Below, piece after piece: positions 6,045 to 15,273 of a DNA stretch of 24,811 nt. Position numbers and translations under genes: made by a program. The first letter of the stretch is position 1. Every line of letters begins with the position of its first letter. The notes beneath the pieces are model-generated. The model did not search any database. It had not been told where the DNA came from and saw nothing but the letters and a program-made list of their open reading frames with translations. Origin of the DNA: Casp-actino8 sp044358015 (GTDB lineage: Bacteria > Actinomycetota > Acidimicrobiia > Acidimicrobiales > Ilumatobacteraceae); NCBI GenBank assembly GCA_044358015.1, contig JBIKOO010000025.1, positions 1-24,811 on the forward strand, in the 5' to 3' direction.

Positions 6045-6953
6045 ATGTCTGTTGCCTCTGCACGCCCACAAGAATCAGACCTTCGATTTGGGCCAGCCGA
6101 ATGGGCACTGTCGGGCGTCATTTCCTTGGTGTGGGGCAGTTCATTTCTGTTCATTGCCATCGCGATTGATCATGTGGCAACCCCAGTCGTGCCGATGGCA
6201 CGAACCTTCTTTGGCGCGTTGGCGTTGGCATGCATTCCATCGGCTCGCCGCATGGTTGAAAGATCAGACATCGGCCGATTGATTGTGCTGTCGTTCGTGT
6301 GGATGGGGCTTCCCTTTTTGCTCTACCCCATGGCCGAAGAAACCACATCAACGGCGATCACTGGGATGATTAACGGTGGACTACCCGTGGTCACGGTCGT
6401 CGTGAGTGCCATTTGGTTTCGTCGCAGGCCCAGTGTTTTTCGCATGGTATCGGTGCTCATCGGATTTGCCGGTATCGCACTGATCTCGTTCTCATCCGTG
6501 GCCGGTCATGAAGAAGGAAATTCGGCAGATGTGCGCGGAATCGTTCTTTTACTAATTGCTTTGCTCTGCTACGGAATCGCCGTCAATATTGCCGCGCCGT
6601 TGCAACGTAAGTACGGATCACTGCGTCTGATGTTGTGGGTTGAATCGTTGGCCTTCTTATGGTCGCTGCCACTAGGCGTTCCCGCATTGTTCGACAGTCA
6701 CTTTGCTTGGTCGGCTTTGTTAGCACTGCTCGCCCTTGGTGCGGTCGGCACCGGACTTGCTTTTGCGGTCTACGGAGTTTTAATTGGTCGATCAGGCACC
6801 GTGCGCGGCATGATCGGAACCTTCTTCACACCCATCGTCGGAGTTGTACTCGGCGTGCTCTTTCGCGATGAACATATTCGCTGGCCAGCAATCGTCGGCA
6901 TGTTGATCGTTGTCGCTGGCGCCATCATGACCAGCCGCCCCGACCATAACTAG
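6045..6953 (+). CDS. EamA-family (drug/metabolite transporter superfamily) exporter
   Basis: A 302-residue integral membrane protein with about ten hydrophobic segments in two repeated halves, the standard layout of EamA/RhaT-type transporters. The first half includes WALSGVISLVWGSSFLFIAI and the pattern VPMARTFFGALALA; the second half includes LLLIALLCYGIAVNIAAPL and ends in WPAIVGMLIVVAGAIMTSRP. Family members move small metabolites, amino acids or drugs across the cytoplasmic membrane; the substrate here cannot be inferred. The ATG at 6045 begins just after a purine run. A 26-bp palindrome starts two bases after its TAG and probably ends the transcript. It stands alone between acs and the ABC operon. 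Confidence 0.9.
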   Translation: MSVASARPQESDLRFGPAEWALSGVISLVWGSSFLFIAIAIDHVATPVVPMARTFFGALALACIPSARRMVERSDIGRLIVLSFVWMGLPFLLYPMAEETTSTAITGMINGGLPVVTVVVSAIWFRRRPSVFRMVSVLIGFAGIALISFSSVAGHEEGNSADVRGIVLLLIALLCYGIAVNIAAPLQRKYGSLRLMLWVESLAFLWSLPLGVPALFDSHFAWSALLALLALGAVGTGLAFAVYGVLIGRSGTVRGMIGTFFTPIVGVVLGVLFRDEHIRWPAIVGMLIVVAGAIMTSRPDHN

Positions 6954-6954
6954 T

Positions 6955-7011
6955 TGTGCTTCTGGTGCAGAATTGTTGCGAAATACGCAACAATTCTGCA
7001 CCAGAAGCACA
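6955..7011. repeat. Long palindrome, copy 2 of 3 (probable bidirectional terminator)
   Basis: A perfect 26-bp inverted repeat, arms 6955-6980 and 6986-7011, with loop AAATA. The core TTCTGGTGCAGAATTGTTGC is shared with the other two copies. It fills the whole gap between the stop of the plus-strand exporter (6953) and the stop of the minus-strand ABC permease (7021), a convergent pair. As RNA it would form a very stable hairpin from either strand. There is no T-tract. Confidence 0.9.
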
Positions 7012-7020
7012 GGGGAATGT

Positions 7021-7770
7021 TTAGGCGTCGCGGCGTTTGAAGACCGTATGAGCGAACAAGTTCAAGGCCAAGACCCACAGTCCGAAATATCCGACAGATC
7101 CCCAGCGACCAAAGTCCATATCCGAACCTTCAAGACGCAGCGAGTTCAAACCAGTTTGGAACGGCATCCACTTGAAAATCTCTTCACTAATTGCAATCGA
7201 CAACAGACCACCAATTAATGATTCAAGAAGTAAAGGCCACAACACCAAAACCGTCACCGCGCTGGGTGGGTTGCGAGTCAACGTTCCGATGGCCATGCCA
7301 AGCAGCGACACCACAACACTCAAGGCGATCATCGCAAGGTATGCCGCTCCCATGTCGTCATTTGACAATTTACCGATCGCTCCACGTGAATCCAAAATTG
7401 CTTCACCGGCAGTGTTGCCCACTAAAACGATGAATGCAGTGAGACCAGCCGACAAAATTGAGAGCACTATCGCTTTCGCTACAAAGACTCGAGTACGCCG
7501 AGGGTTCGCCGCCAATGTGAGTCGAATTGTTCCTTGTGAATATTCCTGAGTAATTGCAAGTACTCCGATAATTCCGAAGAGCAAGACACTCAGAGAGCCA
7601 CTTCCTAATAGAACAGCCGAAACTGTTCGATCATCAACCGAGTCAATACCGATGAAGGCCGTTGTCAACAATGTGATTGCCAAAGGCAGTACAACCGCAA
7701 AACAAGTCATCGTGATGTTCGAACGAACAGTGCGCAACTTGAGCCACTCGCTACGGATCAGAGCAATCAT
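7021..7770 (-). CDS. ABC-2 type transporter permease
   Basis: A 249-residue membrane protein with six hydrophobic segments, starting MIALIRSEWLKLRTVRSNIT. That is the usual amphipathic N-terminus of ABC-2 exporter permeases (cf. the EWLKLR motif), followed by ITQEYSQGTIRLTL, another hallmark of the family. It is the membrane half of the exporter whose ATPase is the gene just upstream. The ATG overlaps the ATPase stop by four bases (ATGA), so they are translationally coupled. The cargo is unknown; lantibiotic, drug and sodium exporters all use this permease type. It is the last gene of the long minus-strand train and is followed by the palindrome at 6955-7011. Confidence 0.9.
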   Translation of the reverse strand: MIALIRSEWLKLRTVRSNITMTCFAVVLPLAITLLTTAFIGIDSVDDRTVSAVLLGSGSLSVLLFGIIGVLAITQEYSQGTIRLTLAANPRRTRVFVAKAIVLSILSAGLTAFIVLVGNTAGEAILDSRGAIGKLSNDDMGAAYLAMIALSVVVSLLGMAIGTLTRNPPSAVTVLVLWPLLLESLIGGLLSIAISEEIFKWMPFQTGLNSLRLEGSDMDFGRWGSVGYFGLWVLALNLFAHTVFKRRDA

Positions 7771-8696
7771 GACGCAAATCCCTTCGGTTGAGTTTCGGCA
7801 TGTCCGTGATATTGCACCGCATCGGCCGTGACTTCTAAGAATGCGTCTTCAAGCGAACCAGTTTGCGTTGACAACTCGTGCAGCACCACATTGTTCTTTG
7901 CTGCGAGCTCACCAATCGTTGCTGCTGCGACGCCATGGAACTCAGCGACATCCTGACCAAGTGAAACGTGCATACCTTGGCTCTGCGCCACTGACACCAA
8001 CGCATCAAGTTGCGGGCTCTTCACAACGACCCACTTTTTGGCGTATCGATCAATGAAGTCTGGGACAGTGCACTCGGTGATCAAACGACCTTTACCAATC
8101 ACAATCAGATCATCGGCCATCAGTGCCATTTCAGAGAGCAAGTGACTACTCACCAACACCGAACGACCCTGCGATGCCAAATGTTTTAACATCTCGCGAA
8201 TCCAACGAATACCTTCGGGATCAAGTCCGTTCGCTGGTTCGTCCAAGATGACAACTTTGGGATCACCCAACATGACAGATGCAATACCGAGTCGCTGTTT
8301 CATACCCAACGAAAACTGTCCGACTCGCTTCTTCGCCACATCAGTCAAACCCACTAGTTCAAGAACTTCATCAACACGCTTGGGTGACATGCCATTACTC
8401 ATGGCCAACCAACGCAAATGGTTTCGTGCAGTACGACCACTATGTGCATTACCCGCATCGAGCAACGCTCCTACTTCATGTAGCGGTTTCTTGAGTTCTC
8501 GATACGACTTTCCGTCAAAGAGCGCAGTCCCCGATTGCACACGGTCAAGCCCGATCATGCAACGCATTGAGGTGCTCTTACCCGAGCCGTTTGGCCCGAG
8601 GAATCCGGTGACTCGACCTGGAGTCACGGTGAACGACAATGAATCAACAGCAGTTGTTGACCCGTACTTTTTGGTTAAACCCTCAACGGTGATCAC
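7767..8696 (-). CDS. ABC transporter ATP-binding protein (exporter type)
   Basis: A 309-residue ATPase that powers the neighbouring ABC-2 permease. It has Walker A GPNGSGKST (34-42), signature FSLGMKQR (128-135), Walker B VVILDEP (148-154) with the D-loop, and the H-loop in VLVSSHLL (His185). The C-terminal extension after the ATPase core is typical of BcrA/CcmA-like drug and peptide exporters. The start is GTG 8696 (MITVEGLTKKYG), overlapping the TGA of the MidA-like gene by GTGA. Its placement directly after complex I genes and a complex I-type methyltransferase suggests co-transcription. A functional link to respiration is not shown. Confidence 0.93.
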   Translation of the reverse strand: MITVEGLTKKYGSTTAVDSLSFTVTPGRVTGFLGPNGSGKSTSMRCMIGLDRVQSGTALFDGKSYRELKKPLHEVGALLDAGNAHSGRTARNHLRWLAMSNGMSPKRVDEVLELVGLTDVAKKRVGQFSLGMKQRLGIASVMLGDPKVVILDEPANGLDPEGIRWIREMLKHLASQGRSVLVSSHLLSEMALMADDLIVIGKGRLITECTVPDFIDRYAKKWVVVKSPQLDALVSVAQSQGMHVSLGQDVAEFHGVAAATIGELAAKNNVVLHELSTQTGSLEDAFLEVTADAVQYHGHAETQPKGFAS

Positions 8697-9706
8697 CGCT
8701 GTAACTTAGTCCACTCCATCACAGTAAAACTGCCAACTCCTGATGGGTCGAGTAGGGCTTCGGCTTCACTAATGCGGCTACGCATTTTCATCGCCCGCAA
8801 CCCAGGTCGTGCCGATTCTTCGTTCCAAATTCGCTTTCCCTCTTCGACCAATTTATCAATACCCCACAGTTGCAGAAACTGTGATTGCGAGCGCACCGAA
8901 TCGGGTTGTCCGCATGTTGCAATGAGTTGATCAATACAGACATCTGTTGTGATGTCTTGCCCACCAACATTGCGCAAGTAATGCGCTCCCTTTTCGTGTC
9001 CAGCGTAGGTGCGTAACCAATCGCGCCATGGGCGTTGCGCGAGTTCGGTCGTCAATGGAACTGCGTAATCAATCACAACAAGTCGCCCATTCAAACGACT
9101 CAAGATGTCGCTCACCCAATCACCTGCTGCTTGTTGCCACGGAATGCGCGCACCAAGAATTGGTTTCGTAGGTAATGCAAATGCCGGTTCATCACTGAGT
9201 GGATACAGAACCTCGCTGAACGCACCTGCACGATGCGTCACCCATGCTTCACGCCATACGCCGTCACACACCAGCAAACGAAATGGCAAGTTGTCGAGCA
9301 ATTCGTTGGCAAGTACAACACCGCGCAACTCACCATTGGGCAACGCCCTCATTGACGTCACACCAGTGGGATGCGTCGCCCACTGTGCCTCGCCAATCTC
9401 AACACAAACAAATCGCGAAACATCGCCAGCCAAACAATCTGGCTGCGCAGCAATGACGGCTCGCGCTAAACCACCTGGCCCAGCACCGACATCATAAATA
9501 TGAAAGTCATCCGGGCTGCCCATGTCACGCCACCACGCATCAAGTGCACGGGCAATCACTGTTCCGAATAACGGACCTATTTCGGGAGACGTGATGAAGT
9601 CACCACGACGACCAGCCCGACCAACGCCTGATGTGTAAAAACCATAGGCGCCATACAGCGCCTCGTTCATGAACTGATCGAAACGAACCTGTTCATTGTC
9701 AGCCAC
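8693..9706 (-). CDS. MidA/NDUFAF7-family SAM-dependent methyltransferase (PF02636 type)
   Basis: A protein arginine methyltransferase-like protein. The family hallmark GDFITSPEIGPLFG (35-48) precedes the SAM loop DVGAGPGG (72-79). In human mitochondria NDUFAF7 dimethylates one arginine of NDUFS2, the NuoD homologue, and is needed for complex I assembly. Here the gene follows nuoN directly (stop 9729), and NuoD keeps the matching arginine, so the same role is a reasonable inference. The frame is open back to 9838, but that part is out-of-frame nuoN sequence. GTG 9706, 22 bases after the nuoN stop and just before VRFDQFMNEALYG, fits the family N-terminus and gives 337 residues. The start is the least certain part. 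Confidence 0.85.
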   Translation of the reverse strand: MADNEQVRFDQFMNEALYGAYGFYTSGVGRAGRRGDFITSPEIGPLFGTVIARALDAWWRDMGSPDDFHIYDVGAGPGGLARAVIAAQPDCLAGDVSRFVCVEIGEAQWATHPTGVTSMRALPNGELRGVVLANELLDNLPFRLLVCDGVWREAWVTHRAGAFSEVLYPLSDEPAFALPTKPILGARIPWQQAAGDWVSDILSRLNGRLVVIDYAVPLTTELAQRPWRDWLRTYAGHEKGAHYLRNVGGQDITTDVCIDQLIATCGQPDSVRSQSQFLQLWGIDKLVEEGKRIWNEESARPGLRAMKMRSRISEAEALLDPSGVGSFTVMEWTKLQR

Positions 9707-9728
9707 ATCAATGACGCGGCCGATGTGT

Positions 9729-11246
9729 TCAGCGGCCGAAGGCACCGGTGAGATCGGCAAGATCGCCGAAACGCAACACCACGCCTGGCAATACACCAAA
9801 CACGATGGTTCCTGCAGTTGTGATGACCATGGCTGCAATCAACGAACTTGGTGTCTTCACCGCTGAGGTCTCGCCATTCGGTGCGGGCTTCATCCAGATT
9901 TCACGCATGATGCTTCCGTAGTAACCGAACGCGATCACTGAGTTGATGGCGCCAATCACTGCGATGCCATAACCCCAGCCGCCGCCAGCCTCAAGAACTG
10001 CACGGAAAGCAGTGAACTTGGCGATCCATCCACCGAGCGGTGGGATACCTGCCAACGATGCCAAGAAGATTGTCATCAACACGCCGAGACCTGGTGCGTA
10101 CGAGAACAAGCCGCCAAAGCTGCTGATCTCACCACTACGAGTTGTGCGTGATGCGGCAATGACAACGGCGAACATTCCGAGGTTCATCGCTGCGTACACA
10201 ATCAGGTACACAACCACTGACTGCAGAGCAGGTCCGGCAGCGTCGCCTGTTCCGGCAACTGCGAGCGGCATCAAAATGAAACCACCCTGGCTGATACTCG
10301 AGTAGGCCAACATGCGAACGATGTTCGTCTGACGCAATGCGACCAGGTTGCCGACGGTCATGGTGATGGCAGCGAGCACCCAGAGGAATGGCTGCCACAC
10401 ATCTTTTGCCTGGGGGAAGCCGACATAGATGAGTGTCACGAGCGCAACAAAACCAGCAGCCTTGCTAGCAACCGATAAGAACGCAGTGACTGGTATCGGT
10501 GCACCTTCGTAAGTGTCAGGTGCCCACGTGTGGAACGGCACTGCCGAAACTTTGAACGCAAAACCAACGATGACGAAGGTGATGGCCAGTGCTTGCACTC
10601 CGCCGAACTGGCCTTCAACTGTCAATTGACGACCAATGTCACTGAGCAAAGTCGTTCCGGTGACGCCGTACAACAAGCTCATGCCGTACAACATGATTGC
10701 TGAAGCGAAAACACCAAGCAGGTAGTACTTGACACCGGCTTCATTGCTCTTGCGATCGCGCTTGCGCCAGGCAGCCAACATGTAGGCCGGAATGCTGAGC
10801 ATTTCAAGAGCAACAAAGATGCTCACCAAGTCGCGGCTTGAGGCCATCATCACCATTCCGGTGACCGATGTCAGCAACAACGTGAAGTATTCGCCGAGGT
10901 AGTAGTCGCCTTCTTCAACATGGTTTTGCGACATCAAGACGACGACGTATCCAGCGATTAAGAACAACGCCTTCAGGGTGAGCGCAAACTCATCAATGAC
11001 GTATCGTCCGTCAAAAAGCGAACGAACATTGTCCTCGCTCACAGCCAAAGTCAATACCGGCACCAAGGCTGCCAACATCACGAAACCGGTCAGCGTTGAG
11101 GTAACCCACTTCTTACTTTCACTGACGAACAAGTCAACAAGAATGATGAGACAGATACCGGCCGCTAACACGATCTCGGGCGCGATGGCGTGGTAGTCGA
11201 TAGTTGGCGCCTGCCACGGAATCTGAGCGAGGATCGAAGAAAGCAC
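9729..11246 (-). CDS. nuoN: NADH-quinone oxidoreductase subunit N
   Basis: A 505-residue antiporter-like membrane subunit of complex I, with about 14 hydrophobic segments and the proton channel region of the Mrp/ND2 family. Family patterns include VALEMLSIPAYMLAAW, KYYLLGVFASAIMLYG, VPFHTWAPDTYEGAPIP and LAYSSISQGGF. The start is GTG 11246, three bases after the nuoM TGA, with a strong ribosome site GGAGGC (minus strand of 11253-11258) six bases upstream inside the end of nuoM. It is the last nuo gene; the MidA-like gene follows within 22 bases. Confidence 0.96.
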   Translation of the reverse strand: MLSSILAQIPWQAPTIDYHAIAPEIVLAAGICLIILVDLFVSESKKWVTSTLTGFVMLAALVPVLTLAVSEDNVRSLFDGRYVIDEFALTLKALFLIAGYVVVLMSQNHVEEGDYYLGEYFTLLLTSVTGMVMMASSRDLVSIFVALEMLSIPAYMLAAWRKRDRKSNEAGVKYYLLGVFASAIMLYGMSLLYGVTGTTLLSDIGRQLTVEGQFGGVQALAITFVIVGFAFKVSAVPFHTWAPDTYEGAPIPVTAFLSVASKAAGFVALVTLIYVGFPQAKDVWQPFLWVLAAITMTVGNLVALRQTNIVRMLAYSSISQGGFILMPLAVAGTGDAAGPALQSVVVYLIVYAAMNLGMFAVVIAASRTTRSGEISSFGGLFSYAPGLGVLMTIFLASLAGIPPLGGWIAKFTAFRAVLEAGGGWGYGIAVIGAINSVIAFGYYGSIMREIWMKPAPNGETSAVKTPSSLIAAMVITTAGTIVFGVLPGVVLRFGDLADLTGAFGR

Positions 11247-11249
11247 GAA

Positions 11250-12863
11250 TCAGCCTCCGAAGGCCTTCAACGCAACTTGCACTGCGGGGTCAATGATCTT
11301 GAACATCAACTGCGGATACACACCAAAGACCACGATGGCCAACAAGAACGGGGTCCAGGCAATCCATTCACCGACGCTGACATCCTTGATGTCACTGCTG
11401 TGATCGTCATGAGCGTGATCATCGTGACCGTGACCGCCATGACCGTGATCATCATGTGATGCACCAGCAAACTCAGCCTTGGGTTCACCGAAGGCAATGC
11501 GCTGGAACAACCACAACAAGTAACCCGCGGCAAGCACAGTTCCGAGTGCAGCAATCACCATGTACACACGGAATGTCACTTCAGACAATCCGGCAGCTGG
11601 CGAGTACGCCGACAAAATAGCGGGGAATTCACCCCAGAATCCAGCGAGGCCAGGCAAACCAAGTGATGCCATCGCCGAGAATCCCAAGATCCAACCAAGA
11701 CGCGGCATCTGCTTGAGCATGCCACCAAGTCGAGCAATTTCAAGGGTGTGATAACGCTCTTTGACACTGCCGGCGACAAAGAACAACATGCCGGTGATGA
11801 GACCGTGCGCAACCATTCCGAAGATGGCGGCGTTGAAGCCCATTGGCGTGAGTGTTGAAATACCCAACATCACAAATCCCATGTGGGCAACCGACGAGAA
11901 CGCAATCAAACGCTTCATGTCGGTTTGCGCCAAACAACCAAGTGCTCCGTAGATGATTCCGATGACTGCCAGCAGACCAATCCATGGAGCCCATTCTTTG
12001 GCACCGGTCGGAAGAATCGGAATAGCAATACGCACGAAACCGTACGTACCGAGCTTCAACAAAATTGCGGCCAAGATAACCGAACCTTGCGTCGGTGCTT
12101 GCGTGTGCGCATCGGGCAGCCACGTGTGGAACGGGAACATCGGAACCTTGACGGCGAAGCCGACAAACATTCCACCGAAGATCCAGATCTGAGCCGAACG
12201 ACCTAACAAACCGCCGTACTCGGCAAGTTGCGGAATTGAGAACGATGGTTCAACACCAGCAGGCAATTCGCCGCGAACTTTGTAGAACAACGCGATGAAG
12301 GCAACGAGCATGAGTGCCGATCCGAACATCGTGTACAAGAAGAACTTGAGCGACGCGTACTGACGATTTTCGCCGCCCCAGACACCGATCATGAAGTACA
12401 TCGGCAACAACACCACTTCGAAGAACACGAAGAACAAGATGAGGTCTTGCGAAATGAAGGTTCCGGCCATACCTGTCTGCAAAATCAGCATGAGGATGAG
12501 GAATGCCTTGGGGTTGCCCGGAGACGGAATGCGGTTCCACGAGTAGACCATCACCAGAACCGTGACGACCATCGACAAGAAGTAGAGCGGCAAGCTCATT
12601 CCATCAAGACCGATCGTGTAGTTACTTGAGATGACTTTGATCCACTCGGCATCGGCAAAGAATTGCAACTTGCCAGCTTGGTCATAGTCGAACTTCATGA
12701 GTGTGTAGACACCCACTCCCAAGGTTGCGAGCGCGGTCACAAGAGCTACCAACTTGTGGAGCTCTTCTTCTGCCTTGGGGATGAACAGCATGACAATCAC
12801 GCCGACTAGCGGCAAGAAAGTGCCCACGCTGAGCACCCAGTTTGAATTTTGGAGTACGTCCAT
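11250..12863 (-). CDS. nuoM: NADH-quinone oxidoreductase subunit M
   Basis: An antiporter-like proton-pumping subunit (ND4 homologue) with about 14 membrane segments. It carries FEVVLLPMYFMIGVWGG with the conserved Glu in the pump channel, FAVKVPMFPFHTWLPDAH, and LIAFSSVAHMGFVMLG. ATG 12863 (MDVLQNSNWVLS) has a clear ribosome site GAGGAG on the minus strand of 12873-12878, nine bases upstream and overlapping the nuoL stop. This gives 537 residues. A longer frame to 12926 would run into nuoL and is rejected. Residues about 464-490 form a loop of alternating His, Asp and Gly not found in the E. coli protein; nuoL has a similar one. Confidence 0.96.
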   Translation of the reverse strand: MDVLQNSNWVLSVGTFLPLVGVIVMLFIPKAEEELHKLVALVTALATLGVGVYTLMKFDYDQAGKLQFFADAEWIKVISSNYTIGLDGMSLPLYFLSMVVTVLVMVYSWNRIPSPGNPKAFLILMLILQTGMAGTFISQDLILFFVFFEVVLLPMYFMIGVWGGENRQYASLKFFLYTMFGSALMLVAFIALFYKVRGELPAGVEPSFSIPQLAEYGGLLGRSAQIWIFGGMFVGFAVKVPMFPFHTWLPDAHTQAPTQGSVILAAILLKLGTYGFVRIAIPILPTGAKEWAPWIGLLAVIGIIYGALGCLAQTDMKRLIAFSSVAHMGFVMLGISTLTPMGFNAAIFGMVAHGLITGMLFFVAGSVKERYHTLEIARLGGMLKQMPRLGWILGFSAMASLGLPGLAGFWGEFPAILSAYSPAAGLSEVTFRVYMVIAALGTVLAAGYLLWLFQRIAFGEPKAEFAGASHDDHGHGGHGHDDHAHDDHSSDIKDVSVGEWIAWTPFLLAIVVFGVYPQLMFKIIDPAVQVALKAFGG

Positions 12864-12876
12864 GCCGTATTGCTCC

Positions 12877-15270
12877 TCAGGTGTTGATGATGACGAGTAT
12901 GAGAGCGCCGATGGCGGCCGCAGCAAACAGCAGCGCTCCGTATTGGTTGACCTTGCCCGATTGCACTGGGCGCAACGCTCCGCCTGTGCCTCGAGCTGCG
13001 GCGCCCGAGCCGTTCACCGCGCCGTCGACGACGCGCTGATCGATATTTCGATATACCCAACCGGCTACCCGGCGGGAGACCTTGCCAACACCATTTACGA
13101 TGCCGTCAAGAATGTTTTGATTCACCCACGCCGCAGCAGCTGCGATGGGGTGTGCAATCGAACGAACGATGACCTTTTCATACAAGGCATCGAGGTAGTA
13201 CTTGTTCCACAAGAAGGCGTAACCGCCGCGCAAAACTTTGCTGCGTTCGGTGAGACCGACGAGACGCTTGTTGCGACGCGTGTAGTACTGCACGCAGAAC
13301 ATCCAACTTGAGATCAAACCAACCGCCACGATGATGAGTGACAGTGCAGCCTTTGACCATTTGAAAGGTGCGTGCTTCACGGTCGGGAAGTAACAAGCCA
13401 TTCCAGCTTCGGGTGCAACGACTGCGCAACCTTCGTCGTACTTACTTTCGCCACCTTCGGCAGTCGTGTTCTGTTGCGGAATTATGATCGCTTCGCCAGG
13501 ACCAGTGGCCATGTGGCTTTCAATTGCGACATACTCAGCGCTTGGTTCGACGTACTTCTTGAAACGTTCCCAGTTAGAACCGAATGGTGTTGCATTCGCC
13601 AAACCAGCAACCAAAGCCAAAGCCGCAAGAATCATCAACGGAACGGTGATGAGTTTCGGACTCTCGTGAGGACCATGGTCTGCACCATGAGCGTCATGTG
13701 AATCATGCGCATCGTGTGCTGCATGAGCATCGTGCGAATCATGGGCATCGGCGTGAGCATCATGTTCGTCATGATGTTCGCCAGCTGCTGCGCCGCGAGC
13801 CTTGCCAAAGAAAGTGAGATACGTTGCGCGAGTCATGTAGGCCGCGGTCAAGAAGGCACCGCTTAATCCAACAATCATGAACGCGTTGTATCCGCCGTAA
13901 CCGACGTTGTCGATGATTTCGTCCTTCGAGAAGAAACCAGCGAGCGGGAACACACCGGCCAAAGCCAAAGTTGAGATGATCCAAGTCGTGGCGGTGATCG
14001 GCATTTTCTTAGCCAGACCACCCATGTCTTTCTTCATGTCGAAAGAGTGATGTGAACCCGAATGGCTCACCGAACCCGCCGCCAAGAACAAACAAGCCTT
14101 GAAGAATGCGTGGGTGAAGATGTGGAAGACGGCTGGCAACCATGCACCAGCACCAAGACCCATCATCATGTATCCCAACTGCGACACCGTTGAATACGCC
14201 AACACTTTCTTGATGTCGTTTTGCACGAACGCCAACAGCGCAGCGATCACAATCGTGATACCACCGATGAGCACGATGAAGTTGATGTTGGTATCACCAA
14301 TCTTCATGCCTTCCCAGAAAACTGGGTAGACGCGGGCGACCAAGAACACGCCAGCCACAACCATTGTGCTCGAGTGCAACAGCGAACTGACTGGTGTTGG
14401 TCCGGCCATGGCATCGGGCAACCATGTATGCAATGGGAACTGACCACTCTTACCGATACAGGCGATGAATAACGCAACTGCGCCCCACGTCAGAGCACTG
14501 GAACTGGCCTCGCCTGACATGGCCCAAGCGGACAAACCACTGATATTGAAACCAGATACTCCGAGATTTTCCTGGGTCCAACTATTGGCCGAGAAGAACA
14601 AGATGCCAGTGCCGATGAGCAAGCCCACATCGCCGACTCGCACTGTAAAGAATGCTTTGAGTGCAGCGCGCGAGTTGGCTTCCTCTTCCCACCAGTGACC
14701 AATCAACATGAACGAGCACAGACCCATGATTTCCCAACCAAGAATCAACTGCACCATGTTGGGGGCCAGAACCATGCACAACATGCCGGCCGAGAACAAA
14801 GTGAGTGCGGCAAAGAAGTGGGTGTAGCGACGATCGCCACGCAAGTATTCGAGCGAGTAGATCTGCACCAGGCTTGAAATGAACGCCACGACCACCAAAA
14901 GGGTGAGCGCTAAGCCATCAATGTGTTGACCGATTCCGAAATGGAATCCGCCACTTTGCCACCAAGTCCATTCTTGGATGACCGGAGCTACGAATGGTGC
15001 GGCATGATGGGCGCCTTCGGCAACCGCTTCGTGGGCAACGTCCACAACACTATTGACTCGTTGGATCCACTGCCAGGCTGCACCACCAGCAAAAACCAGC
15101 GATGCAAGCATTGAAAACACACCGAGTTCACTGCCTTTCATCGGCATCTTCTTGCCGAAGAAAATGATGAGCACAAAAGCAACAGCCGGAATAATCGGAA
15201 TCACCCAAGCGTGGTCTAAGAACCAGCCAGATGAAGCAACGATTTCTGAAGTCATTTCTTGAGCCAGCAT
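12877..15270 (-). CDS. nuoL: NADH-quinone oxidoreductase subunit L
   Basis: The largest antiporter-like subunit (ND5 homologue), with about 16 membrane segments and a long lateral-helix region. Motifs include SLVQIYSLEYLRGDRRYTHF, GWEIMGLCSFMLIGHWWEE, FPLHTWLPDAMAGPTPVSSL and LAYSTVSQLGYMMMGLG. At 797 residues it is far longer than the E. coli protein (613). Part of the difference is a His/Asp/Ala-rich stretch at about residues 490-535, and part is an extra soluble region and a Gly/Ala-rich tail before the last membrane segment. ATG 15270 lies three bases after the nuoK stop; an ATG five codons later (MTSEIV) is an alternative. nuoM follows after 13 bases. Confidence 0.96.
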   Translation of the reverse strand: MLAQEMTSEIVASSGWFLDHAWVIPIIPAVAFVLIIFFGKKMPMKGSELGVFSMLASLVFAGGAAWQWIQRVNSVVDVAHEAVAEGAHHAAPFVAPVIQEWTWWQSGGFHFGIGQHIDGLALTLLVVVAFISSLVQIYSLEYLRGDRRYTHFFAALTLFSAGMLCMVLAPNMVQLILGWEIMGLCSFMLIGHWWEEEANSRAALKAFFTVRVGDVGLLIGTGILFFSANSWTQENLGVSGFNISGLSAWAMSGEASSSALTWGAVALFIACIGKSGQFPLHTWLPDAMAGPTPVSSLLHSSTMVVAGVFLVARVYPVFWEGMKIGDTNINFIVLIGGITIVIAALLAFVQNDIKKVLAYSTVSQLGYMMMGLGAGAWLPAVFHIFTHAFFKACLFLAAGSVSHSGSHHSFDMKKDMGGLAKKMPITATTWIISTLALAGVFPLAGFFSKDEIIDNVGYGGYNAFMIVGLSGAFLTAAYMTRATYLTFFGKARGAAAGEHHDEHDAHADAHDSHDAHAAHDAHDSHDAHGADHGPHESPKLITVPLMILAALALVAGLANATPFGSNWERFKKYVEPSAEYVAIESHMATGPGEAIIIPQQNTTAEGGESKYDEGCAVVAPEAGMACYFPTVKHAPFKWSKAALSLIIVAVGLISSWMFCVQYYTRRNKRLVGLTERSKVLRGGYAFLWNKYYLDALYEKVIVRSIAHPIAAAAAWVNQNILDGIVNGVGKVSRRVAGWVYRNIDQRVVDGAVNGSGAAARGTGGALRPVQSGKVNQYGALLFAAAAIGALILVIINT

Positions 15271-15273
15271 CGG

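Noticed and set aside
9707..9838. Extended N-terminus of the MidA-like protein
   Set aside because: These 44 codons are the out-of-frame 3' end of nuoN and do not resemble the family N-terminus.
12754..13311. 185-codon plus-strand open frame across the nuoL/nuoM border
   Set aside because: It is antisense to the conserved ends of both genes and has no recognisable domain or ribosome site.
13675..13795. Tandem-looking repeat DNA, considered as a CRISPR or minisatellite
   Set aside because: The periodicity is in-frame His/Asp/Ala codons of nuoL; there are no conserved repeats with unique spacers of equal length.
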